From: Brachionus koreanus
Taxonomy: Eukaryota > Rotifera > Eurotatoria > Ploima > Brachionidae
DNA: 12,740 nucleotides
Direction: 5' to 3'
Assembly: GCA_016987375.1 (NCBI GenBank)
Contig: PJRA01000005.1
Location: 1,253,517 to 1,266,256 of the forward strand
A program made the position numbers and the translations under genes. Shown one piece after another: positions 1-8,777 of this stretch. The notes below the pieces were generated by a model that saw nothing but the letters and a program-made list of their open reading frames with translations, made no database searches and was not told the origin of the DNA. The number at the start of each line of letters is the position of its first letter. Positions within the stretch are counted from its first letter, which is position 1.

Positions 1-1224
1 ATATTTTTACTTCAATTAAACAAAAATAAATTGGAAATAAATAAATGCAGAGAAAAAAATGAACTTTCAAAATTGATTCACAATGAGTTGAATTCTAATA
101 TGGTGTGCATACATCAGCCGTACAGGATTGTTTTTGTTGAAGGAAAAGACAGTGATTTTTATAAAAACTGTTATCAAAAATTAATAGATCAAAATTTTCT
201 TAAAAGTAATGTTCAAATTATGTTTAGACCTGTTCAAAATGAAAATTCTAGCCCATGTGATGAAATTAAGAAACTAATTGAATCAATAGATGAATCAAGA
301 TTAGACAAAGACCAAGAAAAATTAAGTGATCTAATTTTTGGAATCATTGATAATGATGGTGAACATTCAATGAATAATGTCAATAATGTCAAATGTCAAA
401 ACAAAAAAAACATTTTTAATTTAAAAAGAGATGGAAAAGAAAATTATATGCTTGATCCTTTAAACGTGTTCTTTTATTTATTTGAAAAAAAGCCACAAAA
501 TAAAACATTCAATGAAATAATGAAAATTTTAGACATCTCGACTGATTCATTGAAAGAAATAATGAATGGTGATAAGGATAAAATTAAAGAATTGTTTCAA
601 AATATTATCAAAGAATTTGAAAAAATTATAATGAGCAATTTATTTCCAGAAAATAATCCGACATTTTTCTTGGACAATTGCAAGTTTAAAAATTTTTTCT
701 ATTATCCTTATTTGTGTTGTTCATTTTATGGAAAAAAGTATAACGAGAAAGATCATTCAGAAAAATTAAAATTTTTGAAAGAAATTGAATTTAGTAAATC
801 AACTGAAAATAAGATTAAAAATACTTTGATCGATGAAAAATCTATAAATCGTGATGATTTGGAAAGAATAGAATCAATAAAAAACATAATTGATATATCT
901 AATTTTAATTTTGATTTGAAAAATAATATAAAAAAGTTAATTGATAATGGTAAATTAAAAGAAAATTATTGCAATATGATTAAAGATATATTTTTAGAAA
1001 AAAAAACAAGTAATTATATTTTCAATCGGAAAAAATATACTTTGGAAATTTCAAATTTGTTTTTTTTGATTGATGACAAGGATTATGAAGAAATTTTAAA
1101 AAAGATAATGGATCTTAAACAAGGCGAAGAATATGAAAAAATTTTGGAAAAAATTTTGGAAATAACAAGTTTCATACCAGAAGATATATATGAAATTTTC
1201 CAAGCAATTTTAAATTCGAATTAG
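1..1224 (+). CDS. DUF4435-like (TOPRIM-fold) protein, 5' incomplete
   Basis: The frame is open from the window edge to TAG at 1222-1224. No ATG precedes position 100, so the start is either ATG 100 or, more likely, outside the window: the residues encoded before 100 resemble the helix that usually precedes the first strand in this family. What I see, numbering codons from 31: a strand followed by FVEGKD (Glu37), a second strand with IIDNDG (Asp107, Asp109), then a KENYMLDP block at about 136-143. This order of Glu, DxD and ENY-type motif is what I know from DUF4435 proteins, which share a TOPRIM-like metal-binding fold with OLD-type nucleases. In bacteria they often sit beside ATPases in defence islands. 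The C-terminal 230 residues are Lys/Glu/Ile-rich, helical and unassigned. There are no introns over 1.2 kb, although other genes here have them. Composition is as AT-rich as the surroundings, so if transferred it has ameliorated. Nuclease activity is not shown. The family call is from motifs alone. Confidence 0.55.
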   Translation: MFLLQLNKNKLEINKCREKNELSKLIHNELNSNMVCIHQPYRIVFVEGKDSDFYKNCYQKLIDQNFLKSNVQIMFRPVQNENSSPCDEIKKLIESIDESRLDKDQEKLSDLIFGIIDNDGEHSMNNVNNVKCQNKKNIFNLKRDGKENYMLDPLNVFFYLFEKKPQNKTFNEIMKILDISTDSLKEIMNGDKDKIKELFQNIIKEFEKIIMSNLFPENNPTFFLDNCKFKNFFYYPYLCCSFYGKKYNEKDHSEKLKFLKEIEFSKSTENKIKNTLIDEKSINRDDLERIESIKNIIDISNFNFDLKNNIKKLIDNGKLKENYCNMIKDIFLEKKTSNYIFNRKKYTLEISNLFFLIDDKDYEEILKKIMDLKQGEEYEKILEKILEITSFIPEDIYEIFQAILNSN

Positions 1225-1282
1225 ACATAAGGTTTTCAAAATTCATCTACATTATAGGTATTTATTTATTATTATTTAAAAG

Positions 1283-1301
1283 AATAAAGAGATTGAATAA
1301 A
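1283..1301 (+). promoter_or_regulatory. Candidate poly(A) signals (two AATAAA)
   Basis: AATAAA occurs at 1283-1288 and again at 1296-1301, 59-77 bases after the TAG of the DUF4435-like frame. The position fits a eukaryotic 3' end, but AATAAA is common by chance in DNA this AT-rich. Confidence 0.35.
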
Positions 1302-2048
1302 TTTTATTTTAATTTTTTCTAATAGGCTATGAACCACCCCAAAATTGAATTTTTCTTAAAGAAGTATTACAAAACAGATACCAACGAATTAAAATAGCTT
1401 TTTCCTTTCATATTATTAAAATTTTAAAGGAAATTAATCTCTAAGCTTTAACAACTTCTAGAAGAAAAAAGCTGAAATTTTAGCATCTTATACAGTTTTT
1501 TAAGAGCTTTCATAATTTATGTTCATATTATTTGGTTGCATGGTGGAAACATGGTCAAACAGTATTGTTCATGTCCCTTAAAAATATGCAAATTATGCAA
1601 GAAGATAGAAAAAATAAAAAAAGATAGAAAACATTTTTTTATAATAATAATAAACTGCTCTGTATAAAATTAAGGTTATAAATTTTTTTTTTAAAAAATT
1701 CTCTGTTTTTGAATTTTCAAGACTAAATACTCCTAATAATTTACAATTTGGAAAAAAATTTAATCGTATTATTATATTAATAATAAGGAAATTTTATTTT
1801 TTATTTACAATACTAATATAATATATTTTAGCTGACTATAAAAAACTAAACGGATGACAAAAATAATTATTTAAATGAAAAAATGAACAACCAATATTTG
1901 AATAATGAATTAATTGCCATAAAAAAAAACTTTTATTATTTAGATTGGACGATGGTTTTTCACGAATAAAAAATGATACTATAGAATAAAGAAAAATTTT
2001 AAAGAATTAGAAAATAAACTGTAGCAAAATTTTATTTATTTTTTTAAG
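1302..2048. other. AT-rich intergenic stretch, no supported gene
   Basis: There are many stops in all frames, with ATT/AAT-rich runs around 1640-1660 and 1765-1800. The only less AT-rich patch is about 1530-1600, which holds a short plus-strand open stretch ending at the TAG in AAAAAAGATAG. I could not match it to any family. The 5' part of the transposase that follows should lie here if the copy were full length, but I cannot find it. The stretch ends in TTTTTTTAAG at 2039-2048, a plausible splice acceptor. Confidence 0.5.
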
Positions 2049-3230
2049 TATAACATTTATAAAGATTTCTACTATTATCCAATCGTGCCAGTAGAGGGTT
2101 CACTCGCTTGGAATATACCCATGAGAAACAAAACAATTCTTTTCAGTCACGACGAATCTACATTTCGTTCAGGCGAAATGGCAGCAACTCGATGGTTTGT
2201 TGGCGATTTAACACCTTTTTACAGCAAGGGTCGAGGTAAAAAGGTTTTTAAAAAATAAAAAGTGTCTTGACCATGAAAAAAAATTTTTAAAGGCCGAAGT
2301 ATTATGCTAAGTGAATTAATGGTGGCACACCATGAGTGTGACTTATTTCGTTTAAGCGACGAAGAGTTTGCTCGAGCCCTTGCTGATTATCCAGAGTTGC
2401 AAGAGGACCCGGCCGAAAATATTAAGTTCTTTAAAAACTCGGCAACAGCATACATTGAGCCGAAAAAAGACTGTTATTTCGATAATGACACACTTTTGAA
2501 ACAGTTTCGACGTTTTTTTATTCTTTTGAAATACAAAACTGCTTTTACTGATCATAAATTTGAGGTTCTTGTTGACAATGCGACTACACACGCAACCAAA
2601 ATTTATGACATAACTAAATTATCGAAATCTCCTGGGACAAAATGCATATATGAGGCGATCGAATGGGAGGAAAATGGTGTAAAAAAAAGGTTTAATTTTA
2701 TTTTATGTTTAAAAAAAATATGTCTTGTTTTAGTTATTTTATTATTTAAAAGAGTGCCTTGTTTTGATAATAATGGGGTGTCCAAAGGTCTTTTAGCAAT
2801 TGCTAAAGAAATGCGTGTTATCGAACAAAATGTAAAATCAAATGAAATATTGTTGGAAAATTTAAGATCTCGAATGCTAAAACACCCAGCTTTTACAGAG
2901 AATACTCGATTAGAACAGCTTGCTTCAGTATTTGATGTCAAAGTTATATTTTTACCAAAATATCACTGCGAGCTTAGCCCTATTGAAGGTGTTTGGCGCC
3001 ACGAAAAAAATTATGCAAGAAAATTTAATGATCAGAAATTTAACAGTTTTTTTACTTTGCTTGAAGACTCGATAACTTATTATCTAAAAGGAAGATTTAA
3101 TATAAAGATATGGTCAACCTTTTGGAAGGCCTTGAACATGTATAATAATGGGAAAACTTATAAAGATGTAATGCAAGCTCTTTTTGGTGCACGGCGCACT
3201 GGAACGAATGTAACACATACAAAAATTTAA
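2049..3230 (+). CDS. DDE transposase, 5'-truncated, two short introns
   Basis: This is a catalytic DDE domain of a large-transposase group related to the Tc1/mariner/pogo-like class, as found in AT-rich fungi and small invertebrates. Exon 1 (2049-2235) carries HDESTFRSGE, whose Asp is at 2151-2153. An intron at 2236-2292 (57 nt, GTAAAA...AAAG) joins KGRG to RSIMLSE in frame. Exon 2 carries LVDNATTH (Asp at 2574-2576). A second intron at 2690-2752 (63 nt, GTTTAA...AAAAG) has no stop and is a multiple of three, so the DNA reads through it; removing it restores GVKKRVPCFDNNGVSKGLL. Exon 3 carries KHPAF, then PKYHCELSPIEGVW (Glu at 2970 or 2985) and ends in TAA. I recognise this motif order: HDES, KGRG, YFDN, DNATTH, PKxHCELxPIE. 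No DNA-binding N-terminus is visible upstream and I found no terminal repeats, so this is probably a truncated copy. The domain itself has no frameshift, which suggests recent activity. Confidence 0.8.
2236..2292 (+). other. Intron 1 of the transposase (57 nt)
   Basis: The donor is GAG|GTAAAA and the acceptor TTTAAAG|GCC. The sequence inside contains in-frame stops. Joining the flanks completes a Gly codon and gives the family motif KGRGRS followed by the open frame that starts at ATG 2304. Confidence 0.8.
2690..2752 (+). other. Intron 2 of the transposase (63 nt, stop-free)
   Basis: The donor is AAAG|GTTTAA and the acceptor TTAAAAG|AGTG. The 63 nt are open in frame and would encode an odd hydrophobic insert (FILCLKKICLVLVILLF) in the middle of a soluble catalytic domain. 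Splicing removes it and restores VKKRVPCFD. Confidence 0.65.
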
Positions 3231-3294
3231 GAAAAAATTAAATTAGGTCTATTATATATTTGATTATTTAAAGGATAATTATTTTCAATATCTC

Positions 3295-3300
3295 AATAAA
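3295..3300 (+). promoter_or_regulatory. Candidate poly(A) signal of the transposase
   Basis: AATAAA lies 65 bases after the TAA at 3228-3230. Spacing is right for a 3' end, but chance occurrence is likely in this composition. Confidence 0.3.
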
Positions 3301-4269
3301 AATTAAACAGGATTATTTCGAATTATTTTTTACTTAGCAAAAATGGGCGTGCGCACATAATTTCGTATTATTAAGAGTAATCTACTTTCGAAAAAAGGAA
3401 GAAGTTTGCTTTTTTAAGAGCCTGCTGAAGCATTTTAAGTGAAAAATGAATCAAAAATGCAAAAATTCCTTTTATTTTGTATTTTTTCTACATTACATGT
3501 TTTTTCTCCACATAAATATTAATTTTGAGTAATATTATTGTGCTAAATATGAAAATGTAAAAAAATAATTTTTAAATGAAATATTTTTATTTATAGCCTG
3601 ATGTGTGCTTTTTTATTTATTTTAATCGGTTAAAACCAACTAATGGTTCCGATGGCTAAAAATTGTCTTTTATAATATTATTAGTTTCTAATAATCATAA
3701 AAAACACAAAAAAAACTAAGGTTGTCGATGGTCAACTATCATATTGAGGCGCCTTTAACTATAGAATAAAAAAATTGCAGCATAGTTTTGCTATTATTTT
3801 TTCTAAAATTACAAACAAAATTTATTTTTAATTAAAAATTAAAAATGTCAAAAAAAAGGTTAGAAAGGAATAATGATAATAATATAATTACTAGTCAAAG
3901 TCTAACCTCACTTCATACAATTGACCATTTAAAAAAAATTTTGTACTTGTAGATGGTATTTAGCCCACCTGATGTGTGTTCATTTGTAAAAAGCAAGTGA
4001 ATTATTTTGTTTCTCTCGAAAGGCCAACAAAATTTGTAATTGGGCCTCTACCAGGAAAAAACAAACTTTTCAAATTTAGTTCACTTTTTATGCTACAATA
4101 ATTTGTTTTTTATACTAAAATAAATAAAATTTTGTTTAAACTACAAAGAATTTTTCTTTATTCTATACTTTATTTTTTTTAATCGTCAAAGCTTTTTCCC
4201 ATTTAGATTTAGATATTAAAAAAAATTAGATGAAAAAAAATAATTAGTTTTTTCTTGTTTTTTTTTTAC
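3301..4269. other. AT-rich stretch with only weak coding hints
   Basis: No convincing gene is present. Two weak hints are recorded. On the plus strand, ATG at 3845 opens a 35-codon frame (begins MSKKRLERNND) to TAG at 3950-3952. On the minus strand, 4092-4002 follows an acceptor-like TTATTGTAG and stays open for 29 codons (contains FFPGRGPITNFVGLSRETK) to a TAA at 4004-4002; it could be a terminal exon, but its phase does not fit the AT-hook exon at 4270-4337. A related decamer (CTGATGTGTG) occurs near 3599 and 3969. The rest is A/T runs. Confidence 0.4.
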
Positions 4270-4337
4270 CTGAGTTATTGATTTCTTTGGCCTTCCTCGT
4301 TTTCTTGGTAATTCCACATCAACGACTGTTGCTTCAG
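4270..4337 (-). CDS. Orphan exon encoding an AT-hook
   Basis: Read on the minus strand, this 68-nt stretch is bounded by TTATAG (acceptor, 4338 onward) and CAG|GTAAAA (donor, 4269 downward). It has one open frame after two leading bases: EATVVDVELPRKRGRPKKS and then ITQ. RKRGRPKK is a textbook AT-hook, which binds the minor groove of AT-rich DNA and occurs in chromatin and transposon proteins. Its G+C is clearly above its A/T-run flanks. It lies downstream of TCERG1 on the same strand, but TCERG1 has its own conserved C-terminus and stop, so this is a separate gene. A possible first exon is ATGTCAAAAAAAC at 4579-4567, followed by GTGCTG. It ends with one base of a codon and so is phase-compatible, but this is speculative. 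Downstream exons were not identified with confidence. Confidence 0.45.
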
Positions 4338-4632
4338 CTATAATTAATAATTAATTTTTTTTTCTAACAAAAACCTTCTTTTTTTAACAATTCAATCAAA
4401 TTACATTAAAAAACTTTATATTTATTTAAATAAACCAAACCCAAATCTAAATAGACAAATTTAAATTTTTTATTTTTTTAATTTTGAAAATAAAAATAAA
4501 AGAAAAATGATAAATTTTTACATCATGTTTGAAAACAAATTACATTTTAAAAAATAAAATCAGCACGTTTTTTTGACATAAAAAAAAAAAAAATAGAAGA
4601 ACAAAAAAATTTTCCAAGAAAAAAAATAAAAT
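4338..4632. other. AT-rich spacer downstream of TCERG1
   Basis: Mostly A/T homopolymer runs, including 14 A near 4580-4593. On the minus strand it holds a TTTATT-complement (AATAAA) at 4426-4421, usable as a poly(A) signal for TCERG1, and the speculative ATG at 4579-4577 mentioned for the AT-hook exon. Confidence 0.4.
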
Positions 4633-4637
4633 TTATT
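4632..4637 (-). promoter_or_regulatory. AATAAA overlapping the TCERG1 stop codon
   Basis: On the minus strand the last sense codon and stop read AAA TAA A, so AATAAA contains the TAA. If used as the poly(A) signal, the 3' UTR would be only 10-30 bases. A second AATAAA lies about 210 bases further on, at 4426-4421. Confidence 0.25.
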
Positions 4638-7095
4638 TGGGCTTTCGAGCCGGTTCAGTAGCAGTTGGCGGCGGCGGTGGTCCTTCCTCCTCGAGCTTTT
4701 TCATATAATCCATTAGAATATTTTTTCTCTCATCAGGTGCACACTCAAGCAAAATCCAGCTCTTATCCTTGCTCAAAAAGTCCTCAATTTCCTTCATGTG
4801 ACTAGGTCCTTCATTCAACAAGGACAAACTTTTATAGCTAATCATTTTGGCCTGTAGCAACAGCTCCTTGAAATCGTGCACAACACGATCAAATTTTTCT
4901 CGTTGGTAATTTTCAAACTCTTTTTCGAATCTAAAACTGTCCGACTTTTGCAGTCTCTCAAATCTTTCGTCCGATTTGAGCAGCTTTTTAACCTCTTTCC
5001 ATTCAGACTTTCTCAACTCGACGCCCGGCGTCTCGTCAAGTATCTTGAAAAACAAATCGCGCTGCTTGCCGCGAAATTTGCTCATGTGCTCCTCGAACAG
5101 CTCTTGCTTGGCCTCTTTGTCCAGTATTTTACAATGCGACCATCTCGGATCTTTTTTGAGAATTTTTTTCGCCTCTTTCCAGCTCAAATCGGCGCCAATC
5201 ACTGGCCGAATCAAATCAATAAGCAATGCTCGAAAGTTTTCAATAGCCTCGTCTTTTTTCAGCGATTCGCGCTCTTTCTCCCTCTCAGTCTCGTACTTGG
5301 ACAATTGTTCCATTACTTCCTTGTTTCGTTCGCGCAACGAAGCCTCCACTCTTTCTTTTTTTTCTTTATCGCGTCTCTTCTCGTCGTCGGACTCGTCACT
5401 GGCGTCCAAATGACGACAATAGTCGCGAAACAAGTCCTCTCTTTTCGAACTGCTCTCAATGGCTTTGTATCTGGGGTCGTGATTTATCAGCTTTTTGGTC
5501 TCGGTCCAGCTCGAGCTGTGCTTTAACTTTTGCTCTTTGAGCAATTGAATAAAATTGCGCTTTAATTTGTCCCAGTCTTTGGTTTCTTTGCGGCGCAATT
5601 CGGCCACAAACTCGTTGAACAACGACTCGCGCTCTTTCATTTTTTCCACAGCCTTAAATCTCTCGTCTCTTATGTACTTGACTGAAAATTCATTGAACGA
5701 AATCGAATGCTGATCGAGCTTGGCCTCTTTGAGCAAATCTCTAAAGTCCTCTTTTTTTTTTTTGATTTTCTCCGATCTCTCTTTCATTTCGTCATTGGCA
5801 CGATCACGCACATACTTGTCGAACACGTTTTTTCTCTCTTTGGAAGCAAGAAGCAAATAGCGCGGATCAAACACTATTTTTTGCAGCTCTTTTTCCCATG
5901 TCGAATAGGCACTAACATTTTTCTCGATAAGCAGCTCTCTGAATTGCTGAACGCGCTGCTCGAACGGCAGTTGAGCGCGCACTTGAGCAGCCTTGTGCTC
6001 GGCCTCGAGTGCCGCTTCTTTGGACGCCTCTATTTTGCTTTTTTGCAAGAACTCGTCCGGAGCAACTTGACTCGGCGAGCCACCCGACGGCGACTGCGAG
6101 CGTCGAGGAGACTCGCCGCCCGAGCTCTCCTCGGCCTCCTCGATCTTGTTCTTCTTCACCGGCGGAGATTCTTCGACGTCAGAGGATTTTTTCTTGCCGT
6201 TTGTTTCTGTAGGAGGCTCGCGCAGCATTTTGTCCACATCGTCCCTGCCTAGCAAAATTGGCGGCCTCTCCCAAAGACTGAGCTTTTCGCTCGGATTAAA
6301 AAAAAACACTTTTTTGTCCCGGGTCCAAACAATGCACCAGGGCGTGCCCGCTACCGGAATGCTGGCAATCGGCTTCGATTTTTGTTTGGCCTTCTCTTCT
6401 TCGGACACTTCGGCCTCTTTTTCTTTCTTTTCGACCACTTTTTCTAACCGCTTCGACTTAAGCACTTCTAATTTGGCCTCTAGCTGCTTAAGCTCGAGCA
6501 AACAAGCCGGTCTGTCCCATGTGGACTCGTTTGTTTTAGAGTTGTAAAAGTATTTTTTTCCCTCTGGCGTACTGTGTTCGGTGAAGTGTTGGTATTCGTC
6601 GCGGCACTTGATCATTTTTTCCTCTACTTCGCGTATCTCGCGCTTGGTCTCGTCAGAGTAGAGGTAGCGGGGGTCTTCGAGCAGAGAGCCAACGCTGGGC
6701 CCGGCTTTGAAAGGCGGCACGCCGAACGGAGGCATGAATGGAGGCATGCCGAACGGAGGGGGCGGCATGCCGGGAAAGGCGCCCAAGCCAGATCCCGGAA
6801 CGAACGGGGGGAAGCTCTGGCTGTCGCTTTTTGGCGAGGACTTGGCCTCGTTTTCTTTGGCCTGCTGAAGCTGTGTGTTCATGGTGGATATTTTTTCCAA
6901 CTCTTCTTGGGCTATCACTCTGACATTGGGGCCTGTAGGCTTCGTCCACGAGGACTCTCGACTACGCGCATTGTAAAAGTACACTCTTCCGTCTGATGTT
7001 TTGTTCTCGACCCAAACTTCTTCGCTAGGCTTGGGCAGATTGCTTAACTGATTGGGACTTCCAAACTGGGCTAATGGTGAACCTGGTGAATTCAT
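4633..7095 (-). CDS. TCERG1: Transcription elongation regulator 1 (TCERG1/CA150) homologue
   Basis: This is a nuclear factor that links RNA polymerase II elongation with pre-mRNA splicing: its WW domains bind Pro-rich splicing factors and its FF repeats bind the phosphorylated polymerase C-terminal domain. The protein has 820 residues from ATG 7095-7093; the GTG just upstream is not a likely start, and a G at -3 suits initiation. In order: WW1 about 26-56 (W28, W50), a Pro/Phe/Met-rich linker about 95-130, WW2 about 166-197, WW3 about 251-282 (W257, W276), an acidic Ser/Pro-rich linker, then six FF domains at about 381-436, 447-502, 512-567, 618-672, 677-733 and 738-800. It ends in GPPPPPTATEP plus a basic tail, matching the conserved vertebrate C-terminus. 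Human TCERG1 is longer (1098 residues); the difference fits loss of its Gln-Ala-rich stretch. In WW2 the first signature Trp is Phe171. There is no intron in 2.46 kb, and G+C is much higher than the flanks. Confidence 0.95.
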   Translation of the reverse strand: MNSPGSPLAQFGSPNQLSNLPKPSEEVWVENKTSDGRVYFYNARSRESSWTKPTGPNVRVIAQEELEKISTMNTQLQQAKENEAKSSPKSDSQSFPPFVPGSGLGAFPGMPPPPFGMPPFMPPFGVPPFKAGPSVGSLLEDPRYLYSDETKREIREVEEKMIKCRDEYQHFTEHSTPEGKKYFYNSKTNESTWDRPACLLELKQLEAKLEVLKSKRLEKVVEKKEKEAEVSEEEKAKQKSKPIASIPVAGTPWCIVWTRDKKVFFFNPSEKLSLWERPPILLGRDDVDKMLREPPTETNGKKKSSDVEESPPVKKNKIEEAEESSGGESPRRSQSPSGGSPSQVAPDEFLQKSKIEASKEAALEAEHKAAQVRAQLPFEQRVQQFRELLIEKNVSAYSTWEKELQKIVFDPRYLLLASKERKNVFDKYVRDRANDEMKERSEKIKKKKEDFRDLLKEAKLDQHSISFNEFSVKYIRDERFKAVEKMKERESLFNEFVAELRRKETKDWDKLKRNFIQLLKEQKLKHSSSWTETKKLINHDPRYKAIESSSKREDLFRDYCRHLDASDESDDEKRRDKEKKERVEASLRERNKEVMEQLSKYETEREKERESLKKDEAIENFRALLIDLIRPVIGADLSWKEAKKILKKDPRWSHCKILDKEAKQELFEEHMSKFRGKQRDLFFKILDETPGVELRKSEWKEVKKLLKSDERFERLQKSDSFRFEKEFENYQREKFDRVVHDFKELLLQAKMISYKSLSLLNEGPSHMKEIEDFLSKDKSWILLECAPDERKNILMDYMKKLEEEGPPPPPTATEPARKPK

Positions 7096-8216
7096 CACTT
7101 TTTTTACCGTTTTAATTTGTAGGATGAAAGTATTCAGGTTTAAATTTAAATGTATTTGTGAACAAAAAAAATAATAATTTAACTCTTATTTTATTCTAGC
7201 TAGTTTGAAGTTAATTATTTTTTGAATTAAAAATTAAATTAAAAATAAATGCGACCAAATTTTAGGATTTTTGATCAAAATTAAATTAAATTAGAGTTTA
7301 AAACTAATAATGGATTTGAATTTTATTTATTGTAAATTTTTTTTATTTTGAAATTTGTTTAAATAGATAAATTTCGGTTTAGTTTTTAGTTTTCTTTTCA
7401 AACTAGATTCTAAAATTAGAGCAAGTAAAAAGAGATAATTGGATATTTTTTAGTTTGTTGTAAAGAATTTAATCGCAAAAGGTCTAGTTGAATTGTGCAA
7501 TTGGTGTTTGAAAATGGCAAGTGTGGCAATCAAAATGATAATTTAATAATTAAGTTTAAAAAAAATAAATTTACATTCAGCTTGATTGTATTTTTTTATT
7601 TTAAATTAAAAAAAAAATCTTATTTAAGTTTAAATAAATAGCAGATGACAAAATTTGTTAACTGTTAAATTCAAAAAAAAAAAAAGCTTCAAAATTATTT
7701 TTGCGTTTCTTGTTTATATAAAAGAGTTTATCTAATTTTTTAATGAAAAGATTTTTTTTATTAAAAATATTTCCATCGCAAATGACTTGGTTGATAGCGG
7801 CGAGCATAATTTTTAAATTCTTTATTTTTTTTTAAATGAAAGGAAATTGAATATATAAATTTTTTTAAAAAGTATTTAACAATAAAAATTAAGCTGTCAC
7901 AAAATAATGATTTGCTTTGGATGCGTAATCTGAATCATCTAATATCAAGAATTTTAAAACAAGTTTGCATATTTAAATATGATTTAAACATTTTTGGTGT
8001 GACAACAATCTAAATCTGGTCACAAATTTATTCTAAATTTTTCTTAGTTTTTTTCTTGACCAAAAAACTTTTTCTTTTAAATTTTTTAAACCAATCTTGT
8101 ATCCTTCTTACTAAAAGCATTCATTCATTTTCATAGAAAATTTAATAGTGTGACGTTATTATTGGAAAAAAGATGCATTAGTGACGTATATCATGAAATA
8201 TGTCTAGTGAAAGGGG
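7096..8216. other. Upstream region of TCERG1, AT-rich, no gene seen
   Basis: The part next to 7095 must hold the TCERG1 5' UTR and promoter, but I see no convincing core element. The rest is A/T-rich, with short G+C-richer words around 7500-7540, 7775-7810 and 7915-7945 that match nothing I know. All frames are broken by frequent stops. Confidence 0.4.
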
Positions 8217-8226
8217 TTAATGGAAA
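8217..8226 (+). repeat. Target-site duplication, left copy
   Basis: TTAATGGAAA here is repeated exactly at 8899-8908, immediately outside the two ends of the foldback element. Ten bases is within the 9-11 bp range typical of Mutator-like elements. Confidence 0.65.
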
Positions 8227-8346
8227 GGATCTACATGACCAACATACTTTCAAATCTTTTCAATATACTAATAAAGCTTTTCAGCATACCTATTTTTCAT
8301 CCAAGCATACTTTACTTTTTAACATATTTACTTCTGAAAAACATAC
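8227..8346 (+). repeat. Left inverted arm, tandem 21-bp units
   Basis: Six units; the first four are exactly 21 bp, then 17 and 19. One further ACATAC sits at 8378-8383. Because 21 is a multiple of three, the arm reads as a pseudo-peptide with a 7-residue period (QHT/QYT/QHT/KHT), which gives a misleading open frame. Confidence 0.75.
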
Positions 8347-8777
8347 CTCCCTTTTTAAAAAACTAAAAAATTATTTAACATACTCAATTTTTAAATAAAA
8401 AATATATTTGATATAAATTTTTAATTTTTTTGCAAAAAATTTGAATTAAATTTTTGTTAATTAGAGAAATTTTTTTAAAAAATATATTTAGTTTAATTTC
8501 AATTTTTTATCAATGCACTTGCTGCTTTTATTTGACCACAACGTTTGGGTTTGTTCAAGAACTTATTAGACTGCCTTTCAAAAGGAACTAATACTCATTT
8601 AGTTGCACAATAATTCATATTTCGAGTGTTTGTTAGCAAATTGTTTGCATTTGCTTTATTTTAGTTGAGTTATCTTCTAGGTCTGCATCCACATCGTTTA
8701 ATCTTTTTTATATTTTTTTAAATTTATAAAATTTTGTTCAATTCTATTTTAATTTTAAGTTTGTTAAAAAGATTTTA

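Noticed and set aside
2352..2941. Two minus-strand open frames of 79 and 112 codons
   Set aside because: They are antisense to the transposase, which carries the recognisable catalytic motifs.
2304..3230. Transposase starting at ATG 2304 as one 308-residue protein
   Set aside because: The first catalytic motif HDES lies upstream in an exon that splices in frame, and 2690-2752 is better read as an intron.
4876..6996. Plus-strand and extra minus-strand open frames of 61-216 codons
   Set aside because: All are shadows of TCERG1, whose G+C-rich codons remove stops from other frames; none has a domain of its own.
8150..8398. 82-codon plus-strand open frame with a 7-residue period
   Set aside because: It starts at GTG and is open only because it runs through the 21-bp subrepeats of the foldback element, whose mirror copy at 8778-8898 shows the repeat is DNA-level.
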